Source of the DNA: Hydractinia symbiolongicarpus
Taxonomy: Eukaryota > Cnidaria > Hydrozoa > Anthoathecata > Hydractiniidae
Assembly: GCF_029227915.1 (NCBI RefSeq)
Contig: NC_079877.1
Location: forward strand, 21,415,851-21,479,850
DNA: 64,000 nucleotides
Direction of reading: 5' to 3'
Numbering within the stretch: position 1 is the stretch's first letter; each line of letters begins with the position of its first letter. The translations under genes were made by a program, and so were the position numbers. Shown piece after piece: positions 17,099 through 28,622 of the stretch. The notes below the pieces were generated by a model that was given only the letters and a program-made list of their open reading frames with translations, made no database searches and was not told the origin of the DNA.

Positions 17099-18130
17099 AT
17101 GGCTTCTCTCCGTGATGTTTGAGAATTGTACTTATATTGTGAAGAAACGATAGATGAAATTGAGCTTTTGATTCTTCATAATTCCATCTTGTCAAGAAAT
17201 CCAGATATACCCTATTGGCAGTACAGTCAGTTCCAGTTAGATGAATTAAACGACTCTGACTGCATGGCAGAGTTTCGTTTTTATAGGAGCGACATATACG
17301 TGTTAGCTGATTTGTTTCGGATTCCGCAGCATGTCATTTGTTATAATGGAACCAAGGTTGAGAAAATTGAAGCTTTTAGCATATTTCTAAAGAGATTTGC
17401 TTATCCATGTAGGTATAGCGACATGATCTATCGATTTGGGAGATCTGTTCCAGAACTGAGTTTGATTTCAAACTTTGTGTTAAACTGAATTCATCAGCAT
17501 TTTGAGTACAAATTACGAGACTTCAATCAAAATTAGTTAGCTCCAATAAAGTTGAGAGAGTATGCTGATGCTGTTCATAGGAAAAGCTCTGCTATAAATT
17601 TTCTGTTGGGGATTTGTTGACGGAACTGTCCGTCCGATATGTCGCCCTATAAGACATCAACGAGCCTTATACAATGGCCATAAACAGGTCCATTCTCTTA
17701 AATTTCAAAGCGTTGTTGCACCAAACGGTTTAATTGCGAATTTGTACGGACCTGTGAAGGGCGGAAGACACGATTGTGCTCTATTGAACGCTTCCGGACT
17801 GCTTCAAAGTTTACAACAAAATTCACATTCTCGCAATGGTCAGTTATTGTGCATTTATGGTGATCCTCCATACCCCATTCGTCCACAGTTATTGGAGCCT
17901 TTTAAGGGTGCAAATATTACTGCTGATCAAAGATCGTTCAATGAGGCCATGAGCAAAGTGAGAATATCTGTGGAATGGATATTTGGTGACATTGTGAATT
18001 AATTATTTTTTAGACTTTAAGAAAAATTTAAAGATAGGTCTGAGTGCTGTGGGGAAAATGTAATCAGTCTGTGCACTTCTTCATAATGCTCGAGCTTACT
18101 TATGTAAAAACACTACATCGTTATATTTTG
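17099..18130 (+). pseudogene. PIF/Harbinger transposase, decayed
   Basis: From ATG 17099 (MASLRDV) an in-frame TGA comes at 17120. The frame continues with YWQYSQFQLDELND, FRFYRSDIYVLADLF and FAYPCRYSDMIYRFGRSVPE, the N-terminal part of DDE_4 transposases. TGA at 17486 and a frameshift near 17609 follow. The catalytic part is recognisable: VDGTVRPICRPIRHQ (first Asp), GPVKGGRHDCALLN, LCIYGDPPYPIRP (second Asp) and RISVEWIFGDI (Glu). It ends in several stops after 17999. Dead copy of a Harbinger element whose Myb-like partner lies converging at 18507-19371. TIRs were not identified. Confidence 0.85.
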
Positions 18131-18506
18131 ATGTTGATCCTCCAACACTAGATTATATTTTTTGCATAAACTTGGAATTATTCTGCACAAACAGTTTTAA
18201 GTTTCAAAAATACCAAAACAATAAAGTTGTGTTTTTAATTTTAAAGTGTTTTTATATCTATATAACATAAGAACATAACTAACAAACATAATGTGACTGT
18301 CGTAGATTACATTTCCCGAGAAAAAAATATTTATGTCTTGCTAAAATATTCTGATATATGTAGTACTCCACACAATTGTTTTTCCAAGAAATACAACAAC
18401 AATAAATTCTAAGAATTCAATTTTGAGACAGCAGACATGTGTTTCACCTCAATTCTACAACTGGTGTTTTGAACATAATGAACGATAAAAAATAAAGTTT
18501 ATTTCA
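18131..18506. other. Convergent intergenic region of the Harbinger remnant
   Basis: AT-rich, with AATAAA-type signals on both strands; no gene seen. Confidence 0.4.
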
Positions 18507-19371
18507 TTACTTCTTGGCTAATTTTTCTAAAATGCCATACAATGCTTGCGTTTGGGTTTGTTGTGCCTGTATAAACGAGCTATTCATTTGTTGCATTTGG
18601 GTCATTGAATTGCTCATTAAATTCATCATGTTATTTTGCTGTTTTTCTATTTCCTTTTTCTTCAAATCTATCTCTCTCTCACGAATTTCAGCCTCTGAGA
18701 TCATCTTTTCTTTCAAAAAAGCAATCGTATCACTGCCAGTATTTCTGGATTTTTTACTTTTTGTTGATGTATCCCCATCGGCAGACTGTCTTTTCTGTGT
18801 TTCTTTAAAAGTTTCTAGTGCTTGTAACCGTACATTTTCTCCTATTTCCTTGTCTGTTTGCTCACTTCCAGACTTTTCAGCAATAGAATTAGCACATTCA
18901 ACTGACCGTGCTATAATTTCTTCAAGCAAAATATCCAACTCTGTTTATTCAGGATTAATCCCCGAAGCTTTTTCTTCGGCATTGTTTTTCTTTTTATATT
19001 TTACTTCCAAGACCTTGAATCTTTTGCTAACTGCCCTCAACCATAATGAGAAACCTGGGATTTGATTCAGAATTTCACTTATTTCTGTCCACGCTTGACC
19101 TCTTTCCCTGGTCTTAAACTTGAATTTATAGGGCTCTTTAACTAAGATTTCTCTGCATAAAAGTACATCTTTCTCGTTGTTCCAGATCATAGGGCTGCTA
19201 AATTTAAGAAAAGTTCAAAAATATTAGCTTTAAAAAAAGTGATAGTTTGCCAATCTCTACTCTCAAGACTGAAAAATAGTTGTCCTTAAATTATTTGCAA
19301 ATAAAACTATTTGTGAATTTATTTGAAAAATTGAAGTTACTCACGCTCGTTTTCCACTATTTCTTCAGCCA
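18507..19371 (-). pseudogene. Harbinger-associated Myb/SANT-like DNA-binding protein, decayed
   Basis: First exon MAEEIVENE starts at 19371 and meets a GTGAGT donor; an acceptor precedes MIWNNEKDVLLCREILVKEP (19190). The Myb/SANT-like helix set follows (ERGQAWTEISEILN, AVSKRFKVLEVKYKKKN). A TAA at 18945-18947 in the same frame separates it from the C-terminal part (18938-18507), an acidic linker and a Lys/Glu/Gln coiled coil ending QTQALYGILEKLAKK. In Harbinger elements such a protein brings the transposase to DNA. The in-frame stop makes this copy a pseudogene, although the rest is well kept. Confidence 0.75.
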
Positions 19372-19606
19372 TTTTTTGAAGTTCTTGCCACAACGCGAAA
19401 TGAACAAAATAAAGTCTTCGGCATTGAAACGACGGAGCTAATTTGGGGTTTCCTCGGAGAAGAGCATGCGCACTAAAGGAAAAGTCAGACAAACCCGTCC
19501 TAGATAACCCCGTCTTGATTTTCTTAAGTTCGCTAGTATGCATGTGTTAGCGGAGGAAGGTCGCTCAAATCTCATGGGTCATCAGGATTGCGAACTTCAT
19601 CGTAAG

Positions 19607-19860
19607 TAAAAAAAACCGGTGCTCTAATATCTCTACAAAAAAAACCGGCACTCCAAATGTAAACTTGTCTTCTACAAAAAATGACACTCTAAAGGTAACC
19701 TTGTCTCGTACAAAGTAACCGGCACTCTAAGTTTAATGAGTATCTTCCAAAAAAATGACACTAACTGTTACGAAAAAAACCGGTTCCCTAAGTATCACTG
19801 CAAAAAACCCGGCACTCTAAGTCTACTGTCTTTTACAAAAAACCCCGGCACTTTAAGCTT
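19607..19860 (+). repeat. Degenerate short tandem repeat (ACAAAAAACCGGCACTCTAAG)n
   Basis: About eight units of 25-40 bp, each with an A-run, then CCGGCACTC or TGACACT, then a variable spacer ending in TAC. Divergence is in both sequence and length. Confidence 0.7.
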
Positions 19861-20624
19861 CAGAACGCTTTTAGCTTAAAGCACCGGCAGCTCTTATACG
19901 CCATTCACGTTGATTATTTAGCAAAAAAACTGCATTGTTGAGATCCAGACGGTGTAATATTTCATTCAGTTAACAAATATCATGTCAATTTCTTAAATAT
20001 CTTTGCTCAATCTGCTTGCCAAATTTCGGACCGATAACGTAAAAACCGTTGCTAAGAAATATAAAGAGCTTTAGTTTCTGATTGGTCAATTATATAAAAC
20101 TCCGCTGCTGATTGGACTAGCGGGAACTTGTGCCTGTGCCAGCGGGGGCCCGACGGGTTGTCGTTCCTGTGCTGGCGGGTTTATAGAAGACAAAAAGGTG
20201 AAACAGACTTACAAACAGCACTGAACTGACCTTCTTCTAAAAACTAAAATGGCCATCATGTTTCAATCCTCATGTTTTTTCGTCGGCATGCCCAGGCCGC
20301 GAAAGTCTTGGATTGGTTTTTCAAACAATCAGGCGTTTTGATTGGTGTATTATGTGCGAGCGGTCAACACAAAGTCAGTAAAACTATCAGTAAACTGTTC
20401 CATTTGTTTTCTGTAGCTCCTGAGCGAAAACGGCGATTGAGGTCACGGGGGTAATTATTATTAAAAATGGCGTATTAAAAAAATGCATTCATTTTCATCA
20501 CTAAATTTATTTTTCTTACTTATGGTAATAAATTAAAGTAATTCAATTAATTAACGAAATAAATTAATTTTTAGAATTTATTTTAATCAGTAATTTGATT
20601 TGCGATTAAACAACCCCCTGGTTT
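19861..20624. other. Interval without recognised gene
   Basis: Mixed composition with a GC-rich patch at about 20125-20170 (GCCAGCGGGGGCCCGACGGG). No convincing coding block. Confidence 0.35.
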
Positions 20625-21074
20625 CTAAAAATCGCGGAAAGACCAAAGGAATATCGGTAACCCTTTTGAACAGACAGACAGACCAGAATACGGCTATTAT
20701 TATAGAGACTAGTCGTTAGCCCGTTGAAAAGTCCACGGGGTCGCACGTCCTTCAAATTAGCCAGTTGCATCAAAGTAGACAAAAATATATCACCTTTGGT
20801 ATTGATGCGCATTTTAAAAATTTCGTGTTTCTGTTACGGGACACGGCTTTCGCGGACACACAGACAGACAGACGACGGCTATTATTAAAGAGACTAGGCG
20901 TTAGCCCGTGGAAAAATCCACGGGTTCGCCCGTCCTTTAAATTTACCCGTCGTAACAAAGTGGAAAAAAATATATCGCATTTGGTATTGGTGCGCATTAT
21001 AAAAACTTCGTGCTTCCGTTACGGGACGCGGCTTTCGCGGACACACAGACAAAATACGGCTATTATTAAAGAGA
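20625..21074 (-). mobile_element. Tandem mini-Helitron-like array, two units plus a fragment
   Basis: CTAG boundaries at 20709, 20894 and 21075 give units of 185 and 181 bp; 20625-20708 is a truncated unit. Minus-strand reading gives TCTCTTTAATAATAG starts and hairpin-CTAG ends as in the array at 15219. Confidence 0.65.
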
Positions 21075-21077
21075 CTA

Positions 21078-21860
21078 GCCGGGGTAAGTCACAAGTCAAG
21101 GTGTGACCCGCCGTTGAACACTATGTGAAGCGCTTAATAAGAGCCGTAAACTGTGCCACACAGTCAAGTGGAGCGCTTTAGTACAGGTATTCAGTATGTC
21201 GTTAATCGAGTAAAGCGCACACAACACTATAGTGTTTCGGCTGTAGTGTATTTTTGAAAATATAATTCCACTGCAACTTTAGCCAAAATAAAAACACAAT
21301 TTACAACCATTTGTTACCCCGTCATAGGAAAAACAATTGGTCAATTTTATTTTATTTTGCGAAATAAGTTTCAGTAAAGGCTAACAAATTAATTGTGACA
21401 CTGGACTGATCGCTTAGTACAAGTAAACCGTGCGGCTCATGCGTTTAGGCTTAAGACCCTATTTAAAAAAACTATTGCAGCTTTGGTTTACAAAACACAG
21501 GATACACTCTGTTGAAACACCGGGTTAAGCCACAAGTGGCTGTTACCCAGCATTAAACACCAGATTCAGTGATTAATAAGAACCGTCAACTGTGCCATAC
21601 ATTCAGGAGGTAAAGCGCTTTAGTACAGCCATATAGTGTGTAGAAAATCAAGTGAAGTGCACACAACTTTATGGTGTTTCCGGTGTAATACACTATTCAA
21701 AAAATAACTTTCGATAACTTAGATTACAATTCATTGTTACCCCGTTATAGTGAAAGCAACTGGCCAACCTTTATTTTTCAGGGAATGTTTCCGGGGAAAA
21801 GTTCAAAAAAATGTTAAGCTGAGCGCTTAATGGAGCTAAACACAGTTTAGCTCATGTTAA
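21078..21860 (-). repeat. Repeat family B, copies 2 and 3
   Basis: GGGTAAGTCACAAGT (21082) and GGGTTAAGCCACAAGT (about 21524) start two diverged copies about 440 bp apart. Shared blocks: GCGCTTAATAAGA, AACTGTGCCA, GCGCTTTAGTACAG, GTTACCCCGT. Copy 2 directly follows a mini-Helitron unit, as copy 1 does at 15701. Confidence 0.65.
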
Positions 21861-22737
21861 TTGCAGTTCCCAATACTTGATAGTTGCTATGCAGATGCAT
21901 CATTAAGGGTACACAAGGTTGTCTTGCTCAAAGCAATGTGTCATAACTTGAAGCAACTTACTTGTTGTTGTTGATACTTTAGAGTAGGGGACTAAAGGTT
22001 TGGGTATAGTCTGTCCATATTAGGAGGTTCTAAGTTAGCCAATCAACAATCCAGGGGCCCTATGAATAGGAGGGAGTTACTCTGATTTAGCTTCTCACCA
22101 GTAGTAGCAATAACTTGCTTAACTGAAATAATTTTCCCATCCACCCACCCATATATTTGGTTAATTTAATTTAATTTTTCTCTTTATGTGACACACCTGC
22201 ATCATCGCCACACTATGTTGGAATGATAACGGATTATCTACAATCGAACTGGTTCATCGAGGCTACATAACGTCGTCGAGCGTAAAGAAATGTCCAATTG
22301 CTTTAGCTACACGGTTTCCTTGAATTGGCGCAGTTTGGCTTAGTACGACAAGGTTTTAGTCCAGTGATGGAAGCAATTGGCAACTTTACTCAATTATGTC
22401 AATGTGTTAAATTTAACTGGTGGGGGTGCTGGGCTGCCCTGGGCAGCCACAAAGTGTAGAGATGTGCGTGTACCCCTGGGAGAGTATGGTGAATTAAGTA
22501 CAGGTGCGAGGAGATGAACGACGGTGCACCACGCGAGCAGGATAAATGACTGGGGAAATAACAGCAGGGGGATGCGGCGCTGACAGTCAGAGGTGGTGCA
22601 CCAAGAGGTTAATAACAGGTGTGAAATGCAAAAGAAGCTAGAGCTCATAAAGAGTAGGTTCTTGTGAGGTATGATAGAGGAAATGGAATCACAGGAGAGA
22701 AGCTTCGGTTGTGATTGAGAGATTAGTTAAGCCAGAA
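21861..22737. other. Interval without recognised gene
   Basis: No supported feature. 22420-22660 is relatively GC-rich (GGTGCTGGGCTGCCCTGGGC) but all frames are short. Confidence 0.35.
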
Positions 22738-22823
22738 AACACTACTAGGAGAAGAGCTCCGGATATAGTGGAGAAGAGCGAACACTACTAGAAGAAGAGC
22801 TCCGGATGTAGTGGAGAAGAGCG
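22738..22823 (+). repeat. 43-bp tandem duplication
   Basis: AACACTACTAGGAGAAGAGC... at 22738-22780 and AACACTACTAGAAGAAGAGC... at 22781-22823, two substitutions apart. Confidence 0.8.
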
Positions 22824-22978
22824 AATTTATTGGGAACACGCACGTGAGCTTGAGACAATATCTTCTCTTCAGCCTAGCATCCTCACCCGATTACGCCAAA
22901 TTATCCTCAGTTTATTCTTACAAAATTAAAATAAATTTTCTACTCCAATTTGTGTTTTTATTGGGAACTACAGCAATT

Positions 22979-23140
22979 AAAGCTTACCCCCTGAGAAAAA
23001 TCAAGTTGACCTAAATCGATTCATAACATCTTCAGAAAAAACAATTTAACGTTTATTTTGTTAAAATCACTACTGTATTCAAGAAACCAGACAATGTTTA
23101 CCTCGTGTTTTTAAGCCTTCACCTCACTCGTTCGCCATTT
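22979..23140. repeat. Dispersed repeat shared with 42910-43050
   Basis: GAGAAAAATCAAGTTGACCT, AACGTTTATTTTGTTAAAAT and AAGAAACCAGACAATGTTTA occur in the same order at both loci, with an 18-bp block missing at the second. Confidence 0.75.
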
Positions 23141-23309
23141 TGCAAGTGAGCATTTAAGAGTATAATTATGCGCCTGACGTCACTAGTTAGAAGCTCACAT
23201 TCGGACCCCCGGGATGAGAGGCGAAACTTTGCGGATGTGATGTGATGTGATTTGTAAAAAAAAGTTCCACACGTTGATGAATAAGGACGAATCCTTTTTT
23301 TAAATAGTA

Positions 23310-23501
23310 ATGTGGCTTCTTGCCCACTTACCTAGTTGTCTTAACCACCAAAAGAAACAAGGTGTATTTTTTTTCAACTTTCCCAAAGATCCAAAACAAC
23401 GAACTATATGGATCAAACTGATCAAGAGAGAGGATACACTTCCAAAGATTTTTAAGATCTGCAAAGCTCATTTTACTTCCGAGCGACCAAAATTCGCGTG
23501 A
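23310..23501 (+). CDS. THAP-like zinc-finger exon (partial)
   Basis: 63 residues with the THAP core: C-LNHQKKQGVFFFNFPKD, RTIWIKLIKRED and KICKAHFTSE. The CxxH half is intact (CKAHF), but the first Cys pair shows only one Cys (PSCLNH), so zinc binding is doubtful. The frame stops after 23501, with no C-terminal AVPTIF-type box. It may be a first exon or a fragment of a THAP transposon. It lies 0.6 kb upstream of the CDK inhibitor on the same strand; no link is implied. Confidence 0.55.
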   Translation: MWLLAHLPSCLNHQKKQGVFFFNFPKDPKQRTIWIKLIKREDTLPKIFKICKAHFTSERPKFA

Positions 23502-24077
23502 TGGAGATCAGCCTTTATTAGCGATCTTAGCGAATGGCTCATGTTACGCATGTTGAGTAAACAAACCTTATGTGCATGCTCATATCTCAATCGGTAGAGT
23601 GCGAGAGGAACAAAATTCGCTTAATGGAGATCAGCCTTTAAGGAGATTTTCACAATTACGTCATTTTAATTGATAAAAAGGAGCATCTCGTTTTCATGTT
23701 ATTCTGTATTTTCACAGGATATGGAAATATATCTAGACATTGTGCAAAGTTGCCGTACTCGCACAAGATTACGAACAATAGTTATAACCGCTCGATTGAT
23801 TTTCCATAAAAGATGCAAACGAATGAAACTATTGTTTACGATACACCGTAATTGGCTTATTTAAAACCAACCTTTTGTGTTTGAATTAAATTGCATTGTT
23901 TGTGATCACCGTTCCAGATTCGGCAGCGTGGCGGGGCCTGTAACAATCAACGGCCATTTTCAAATTTTTGGAACGATCTCAGCTGATTTTCATATGTTGT
24001 AACCATTTTGATACAAGTTTTTATACTCACACAAAATATAAGAAACAGTGTAGCTGTATTTTTATGTATAAGCAAAG
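23502..24077. other. Upstream region of the CDK-inhibitor gene
   Basis: Includes a GC patch (GGCAGCGTGGCGGGGCCTG at about 23921) and AT-rich sequence up to the start codon. A promoter is expected here, but I cannot place one. Confidence 0.4.
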
Positions 24078-24536
24078 ATGTTAGAAAAAGAAAACGTTTA
24101 TAATTTGCGCAATCGTAATGTGAAACGTATGTTATGGCCAGTAGATCATGACCAACTTAAAAGAGACTTAAGAAAAGAACAAGAGAAAATTGGAAAAGAG
24201 TTGACTCAAAAATATAATTTTGACTTCAGCTCATCACAGCCATTACGTGGAAAATATGATTGGGTTCATGTTGGTCCTGAATCGCCTTTATCCAGTCCAT
24301 GTTTAATCGAAGAAAAAGATCCTTGCAGTTCCAGCACGAAAGCGTGTGTTTTTGACGAAAAACCAACCCGAAAATTGAGAAAGAAAACAAGTAATAAGTT
24401 AAAAATAAGAGAAAGTGTAAAGAATGTTAAAGTAAACCAGGCTGTTTCAAGTCCACCATGCAAACGAAGATCTGAAAGAAAGAAAACTTGTAAGATTTGT
24501 TCTCAAATCCAGGTTAACATGCTTGAAATTTTCTGA
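24078..24536 (+). CDS. Cyclin-dependent kinase inhibitor, CDKN1 (p21/p27/Dacapo) family
   Basis: 152 residues. Residues 17-65 form the kinase-inhibitory domain: RMLWPVDHDQLKRDL (cyclin-binding RxL and start of the linker helix), QKYNFDF, PLRGKYDWVHV (kinase N-lobe binding). In known family members this segment drapes over the cyclin and CDK to hold the complex inactive in the nucleus. Compared with human p27 (LFGPVDHEEL, from memory), Phe is replaced by Trp and the Gly is absent. The 3-10 helix (FYYRPP) that blocks the ATP site was not seen. The C-terminal half is basic (RKLRKKTSNKLK, PPCKRRSERKKT), a likely nuclear-localisation region. ACTTGTAAGA at about 24486 could be a splice donor, so the last ~15 residues may be intronic. 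Host gene with no stops. Confidence 0.85.
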   Translation: MLEKENVYNLRNRNVKRMLWPVDHDQLKRDLRKEQEKIGKELTQKYNFDFSSSQPLRGKYDWVHVGPESPLSSPCLIEEKDPCSSSTKACVFDEKPTRKLRKKTSNKLKIRESVKNVKVNQAVSSPPCKRRSERKKTCKICSQIQVNMLEIF

Positions 24537-25039
24537 TCCATCAACAAATATATATGATCAACATATTTAAATTTAAAATCAAAATTTTCAAGTTTGTACA
24601 CTAAGTATAATTGCCTCGATTAGTAAACTTTCGACATTGTTTTCTGAAGAAACAAGCATGCAAATATTATATACAGTTAAACTCTTGTGATGTTAACCTG
24701 GATCTGATAATAGCTTGTCTGAGACAACCAGAGAAAACCAATATTAGTCTGTAAAAGCCGAAAATTTATTCCATTAAGGTATATATAGCTATATATACAT
24801 ACATTGATTTTGGTGGGGGCCTAATCATACTGTATAATTAGTTGTACATTGTGTAATTATGCAGTACAATCAAACAATGCACTATGCTTTGACTACATGA
24901 GAAACATAGCCAGAAAAATCCCTGAAGTATATACAATTAGTCTTTTAAAAGTATTTACTGATGTCCATCATTATCTTTATTCACGTTACCATTTAAGAAG
25001 TTAATACTGTCTAAAGACCTAAAAATAGGTTGAATCTAA
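24537..25039. other. Downstream region of the CDK-inhibitor gene
   Basis: AT-rich with short TATA repeats (24780-24800); probable 3' UTR. No other feature seen. Confidence 0.4.
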
Positions 25040-25960
25040 TTAAGCCTATTCAAGAATCCATCAAGTTCTTCACAACTGCCGGTCCAGATGAAAAAAATGT
25101 CATCCATGTATTACCGTACCCAGACAAGGGGTTAAACTACTTCCTTTTCCAAAAAATCTGTTTCAGCCTTATCCATAAATATGCATGCATAAGGTGGGCC
25201 AAATTTAGTCCCTTTAGCAGTATATGCCAGACAGTTTAACTTGTCGCAATTCCAGCCTTTCTCTAAGACCCTCAAGACCTATGTCATGTAGGATACTGGG
25301 ATATAGGCTTACAACATCAGCAGTAGACATAATTAGCATCCTCAGCAACCCTGCCAAGTTCCTTAAGCTTCTCAAAAAATCGCCAGTATCATTCACATAC
25401 GACTTACCAGATTGCATAGTTATGCAGAGTGTTTAGACTTCCACTTCAAACCAGTTAACTGGTTTGAGGTGGATGTCTAAAAACTTTGAGGCTTTTTCAG
25501 TAGGAAAGCTTCAGTTAGAAATAACTGACCTTGCATGCACATTCTTCTCCCTCTTGTGAATCTCAGAAAGTATATAAATAAAATTTACACATTTTAAAGG
25601 CCTTATAAGTGAAATATTTACATTCTTTCCCAGTAATGTATTTCCTAGCATATGATTTCTTAAAAAAAACCATTGCTTAAATTTACGAGCTTAACAAGAT
25701 CTTTTTCACAACACTTGGCCTTATTATATACATTATAGTATCAGACAGCTGCTTTTCAGCTTCTGCCATGTAATTCACTCGGTCCCGAACAACTATACAT
25801 AATCCCTTATCTAAAGGCTTGGTGATGATACTTCTATTATCTGCATCTAACGAAGCCATCATCTCCACTAAAGAATTGTCGCCAGTGGTAATCTTAGACT
25901 CGCCGAATGCATCTATCTCTTTATATTCTGAATACCCATCGACAGCAGGGTTCTTTAAGA
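25040..25960 (-). pseudogene. Penelope-like reverse transcriptase, decayed
   Basis: Read from high to low coordinates: SIITKPLDKGLCIVV (25830), HKREKNVHARSVISN (about 25550), KSYVNDTGDFLRSL then STADVVSLYPSILHDIGLE (25400-25270), KGTKFGPPYACIFMD (about 25190) and YMDDIFFIWT (about 25090, catalytic YxDD). The order and motifs are those of Penelope-like element RTs. Stops and frame changes are present throughout. It belongs to a different branch from the element at 45-47 kb (YMDD versus FVDD; little similarity by eye). Confidence 0.8.
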
Positions 25961-27146
25961 GACTGTGAAAGAGATACTGTGTGAGATTTGATAGAATTCA
26001 GAACATGTCAAAAGTTTTGACCTGACAAACTAGCCACCACTGCCCCAGTTGAACCTTGTTTGGTCAGTTCTACCATGAAATAGGAGTTTGCTCACTCCCT
26101 TATTTATCTTGAGAGCTTAGAATAAGCGTAGCAAGGGGGCTTGACATTTTGCCTTGCCTTTGTAGGTGTCCCTTTGTCTTTAGGATTGACGGTCCTGCTG
26201 CCTCTTTCATAATTTTATTCTTCTCGTTTTTTGGTTTTAATAGCCTGACACATCACCCATTTGGGAAAGGCTGTTTTTTTCCTCTGGTAATTATCTTTAT
26301 ACGGCTAAGTGTTGGGTACTTGCAACACATGTAGAAAGCTATGACCAGGGTCACAAGTCCTTGCACACAAATAGTTGCTTGCCTTATTTATATATTATGT
26401 ACATATATATATTCGTTAAAAATAATTCTAAAATTTATCTGTTTTAGCATCCTTATGTTATAATAAGTTTTATTTATTTTAACTTGCCTATTTGATTCAG
26501 TTTAAATTACTTGTTTGTTGTGTTTTTTGTCTTCATAATGTGCTGCTGTTTTTGTTGTGCTACAGTCTACGATTTCCTCAATCTGCAGTGGGTTGAACCT
26601 CTAAAGACTACTACCTTTTGTCATTAGACAAGTATTTTTTAACAGCCACCTGTTTTGTCACCTTATCATCGACAAAAATTTATTTTTCTAATCAACTGTC
26701 TGTCTAGTATGGGAAGTATATAATAGTTACAGCTTACTCCCCATGACAAAAAAGTTTATATAAATCAAAACTCAAATTAATGTGCTGATGATTAAAAAAA
26801 TTGTTTATTTTGCTTAAAAGTTGCAATTTACCAGATAACCCTCAATGTTGTGAAAATAAGCAGCGCAACCTGTTTACAAATTGGCTTGCAGAATATGAGT
26901 TTGTACAGGTAAAGCAGTAGAGTACTTCATAAAAGTTTGAAGCAGTGCTGATCAGGTGGCGACAACTTTTCTTATCAACCCCATTATTAAAAATAAGCCA
27001 AAATTAATACTTAACCCAAGATTTAATATGACCCATAGTAAATATTTGGTAAAACATTATATATAAAAAATAATTTATCAAAACTGAGAAAAAGCAATCT
27101 TAGGATTTGAGCCAACTAGAAGATTTTGAAACATCACAAACAGCTA
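25961..27146. other. Interval without recognised gene
   Basis: AT-rich, only short frames. No repeat family recognised. Confidence 0.35.
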
Positions 27147-27580
27147 CCTTAGGTGGATAAATTTTGGCGAAGATTAAATTTGGCGAATTTGGCAAATTTG
27201 GGCAAAATTCGCCAAATTAAATACTCGCCAAATTTTTAATTAAAAAAAGAAAAATGTTTTTTTCCCCAAAAAACAAACTTTTTTTATATTTACAACAAGT
27301 TTATACTACAAGTATAAAGAGGATTGTTACAGGTAAATCTTGTGTTTATATATACGTTTATTCTTATTTTTTATAAAACATTTCAAGACATAAAAATTCA
27401 TTTCTTTGTGTCATTCACCAAAATAAATCCCCGCCATAATAAACATTTTTTTGTATTCGCCAAATTAAATCCTCAACAAATTTTATAAAATTGATTATTC
27501 TCCAAATTAAATCCCCGCCAAATATTCCATTTTTGGTCATTCACCAAATTAAATACTGGCCAAAATTTATCCACTTAAGG
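27147..27580. mobile_element. 434-bp TA-flanked MITE
   Basis: Inverted ends CCTTAGGTGGATAAATTTTG (27147) and its near complement ending at 27580, flanked by TA on both sides. The interior repeats CGCCAAATTAAAT and CACCAAATTAAAT. TA target and lack of ORF suggest a Tc1/mariner-type MITE. Confidence 0.7.
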
Positions 27581-27594
27581 TACACTAATTTTTT

Positions 27595-28000
27595 TTATAA
27601 GCATACAGTTGATTTGAACTGAAGATCAGTATGCTTAAGATTTTTCCAATTTGAGCCTGAGAGTATGCTTAGCAATATGCTTATTTCCGAACTCTTGTTC
27701 CTTTTCTTTATCAACAATAAAGATTATATACATATATTTGCGTAACGCTACACTGCAGTGTTCTCTAAATGATTCAAATACATACTACTGATCCGAATGC
27801 ATTTTAGAAAAAGGTTAGAATGTTCGATAAAACTGTTTCTCATTACTGCTTTTGAGTATAAAGTGTGTGTGTTATTGAATTGTGAGTTCGGGTTTGGCTA
27901 TAGTTGAAGTATTGAAAGTATTTAAGTATGTTCTGAGCTTCAAGGTATGTTTAGCATTATGCTTAGTTTCAGAAAAATTTGAGCTTAAGTATGCTTATAA
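27595..28000. mobile_element. MITE with TTATAAGCATA termini (second copy)
   Basis: TTATAAGCATA at 27595 and TATGCTTATAA at 27990-28000. Interior shares CTTAAGATTTTTCCAATTTG with 16520-16545 in reverse orientation. Confidence 0.6.
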
Positions 28001-28349
28001 GCATTATGCTTGCAAAAAAGAGTGTATTGTTGAATGAAGTTTGCAAAGTTAGCAAAAAGTACGAATGAAAAACAGACAAATGTTGTATTACCTATTCGAC
28101 TAGTTATATTATTAAATCTGAAAAGATATTTTATTTTTAAACTTTTTTGCCAAGGTAAGCTTTAACACTTCAGCAAAATATCTGAAGGTCAATAGAAAAT
28201 TCCATACAATATTATGTCGAAGGTACCAGACTCCACAGGCAGCAAAATATATTTTGTGATGAAAAAACTCCCCCTACATTTTGGTTCATAACTTTTTCTC
28301 CACAGATTCAAAATGGAGGATTAGTCTCGTCTTAATCTACATAAAATCC
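28001..28349. other. Interval without recognised gene
   Basis: AT-rich; nothing supported. Confidence 0.35.
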
Positions 28350-28622
28350 CGCTTAAAACGACAGCACATATTGCTTTGAGACTATCAATTCTAGGTTCAC
28401 CCGTTTTTCATGCTTAGGTGCGTGTAGGTGAAGGGTCTCCTTAAGAGACAAGAGAGGAGTTGAACGTCCTCCACCATACCTTAGTTTAAAGGGCCGATTG
28501 TGGAAGTCCCATGAAATGCCACATAGTGATGGTGTCACTTTAAAAAACACCCAGTCCGGTCTGTGAACGGTTGGCGTTAGGAAGGGCATCCAGCTGTAAA
28601 ACATTGCCAAAACTCTTTATTA

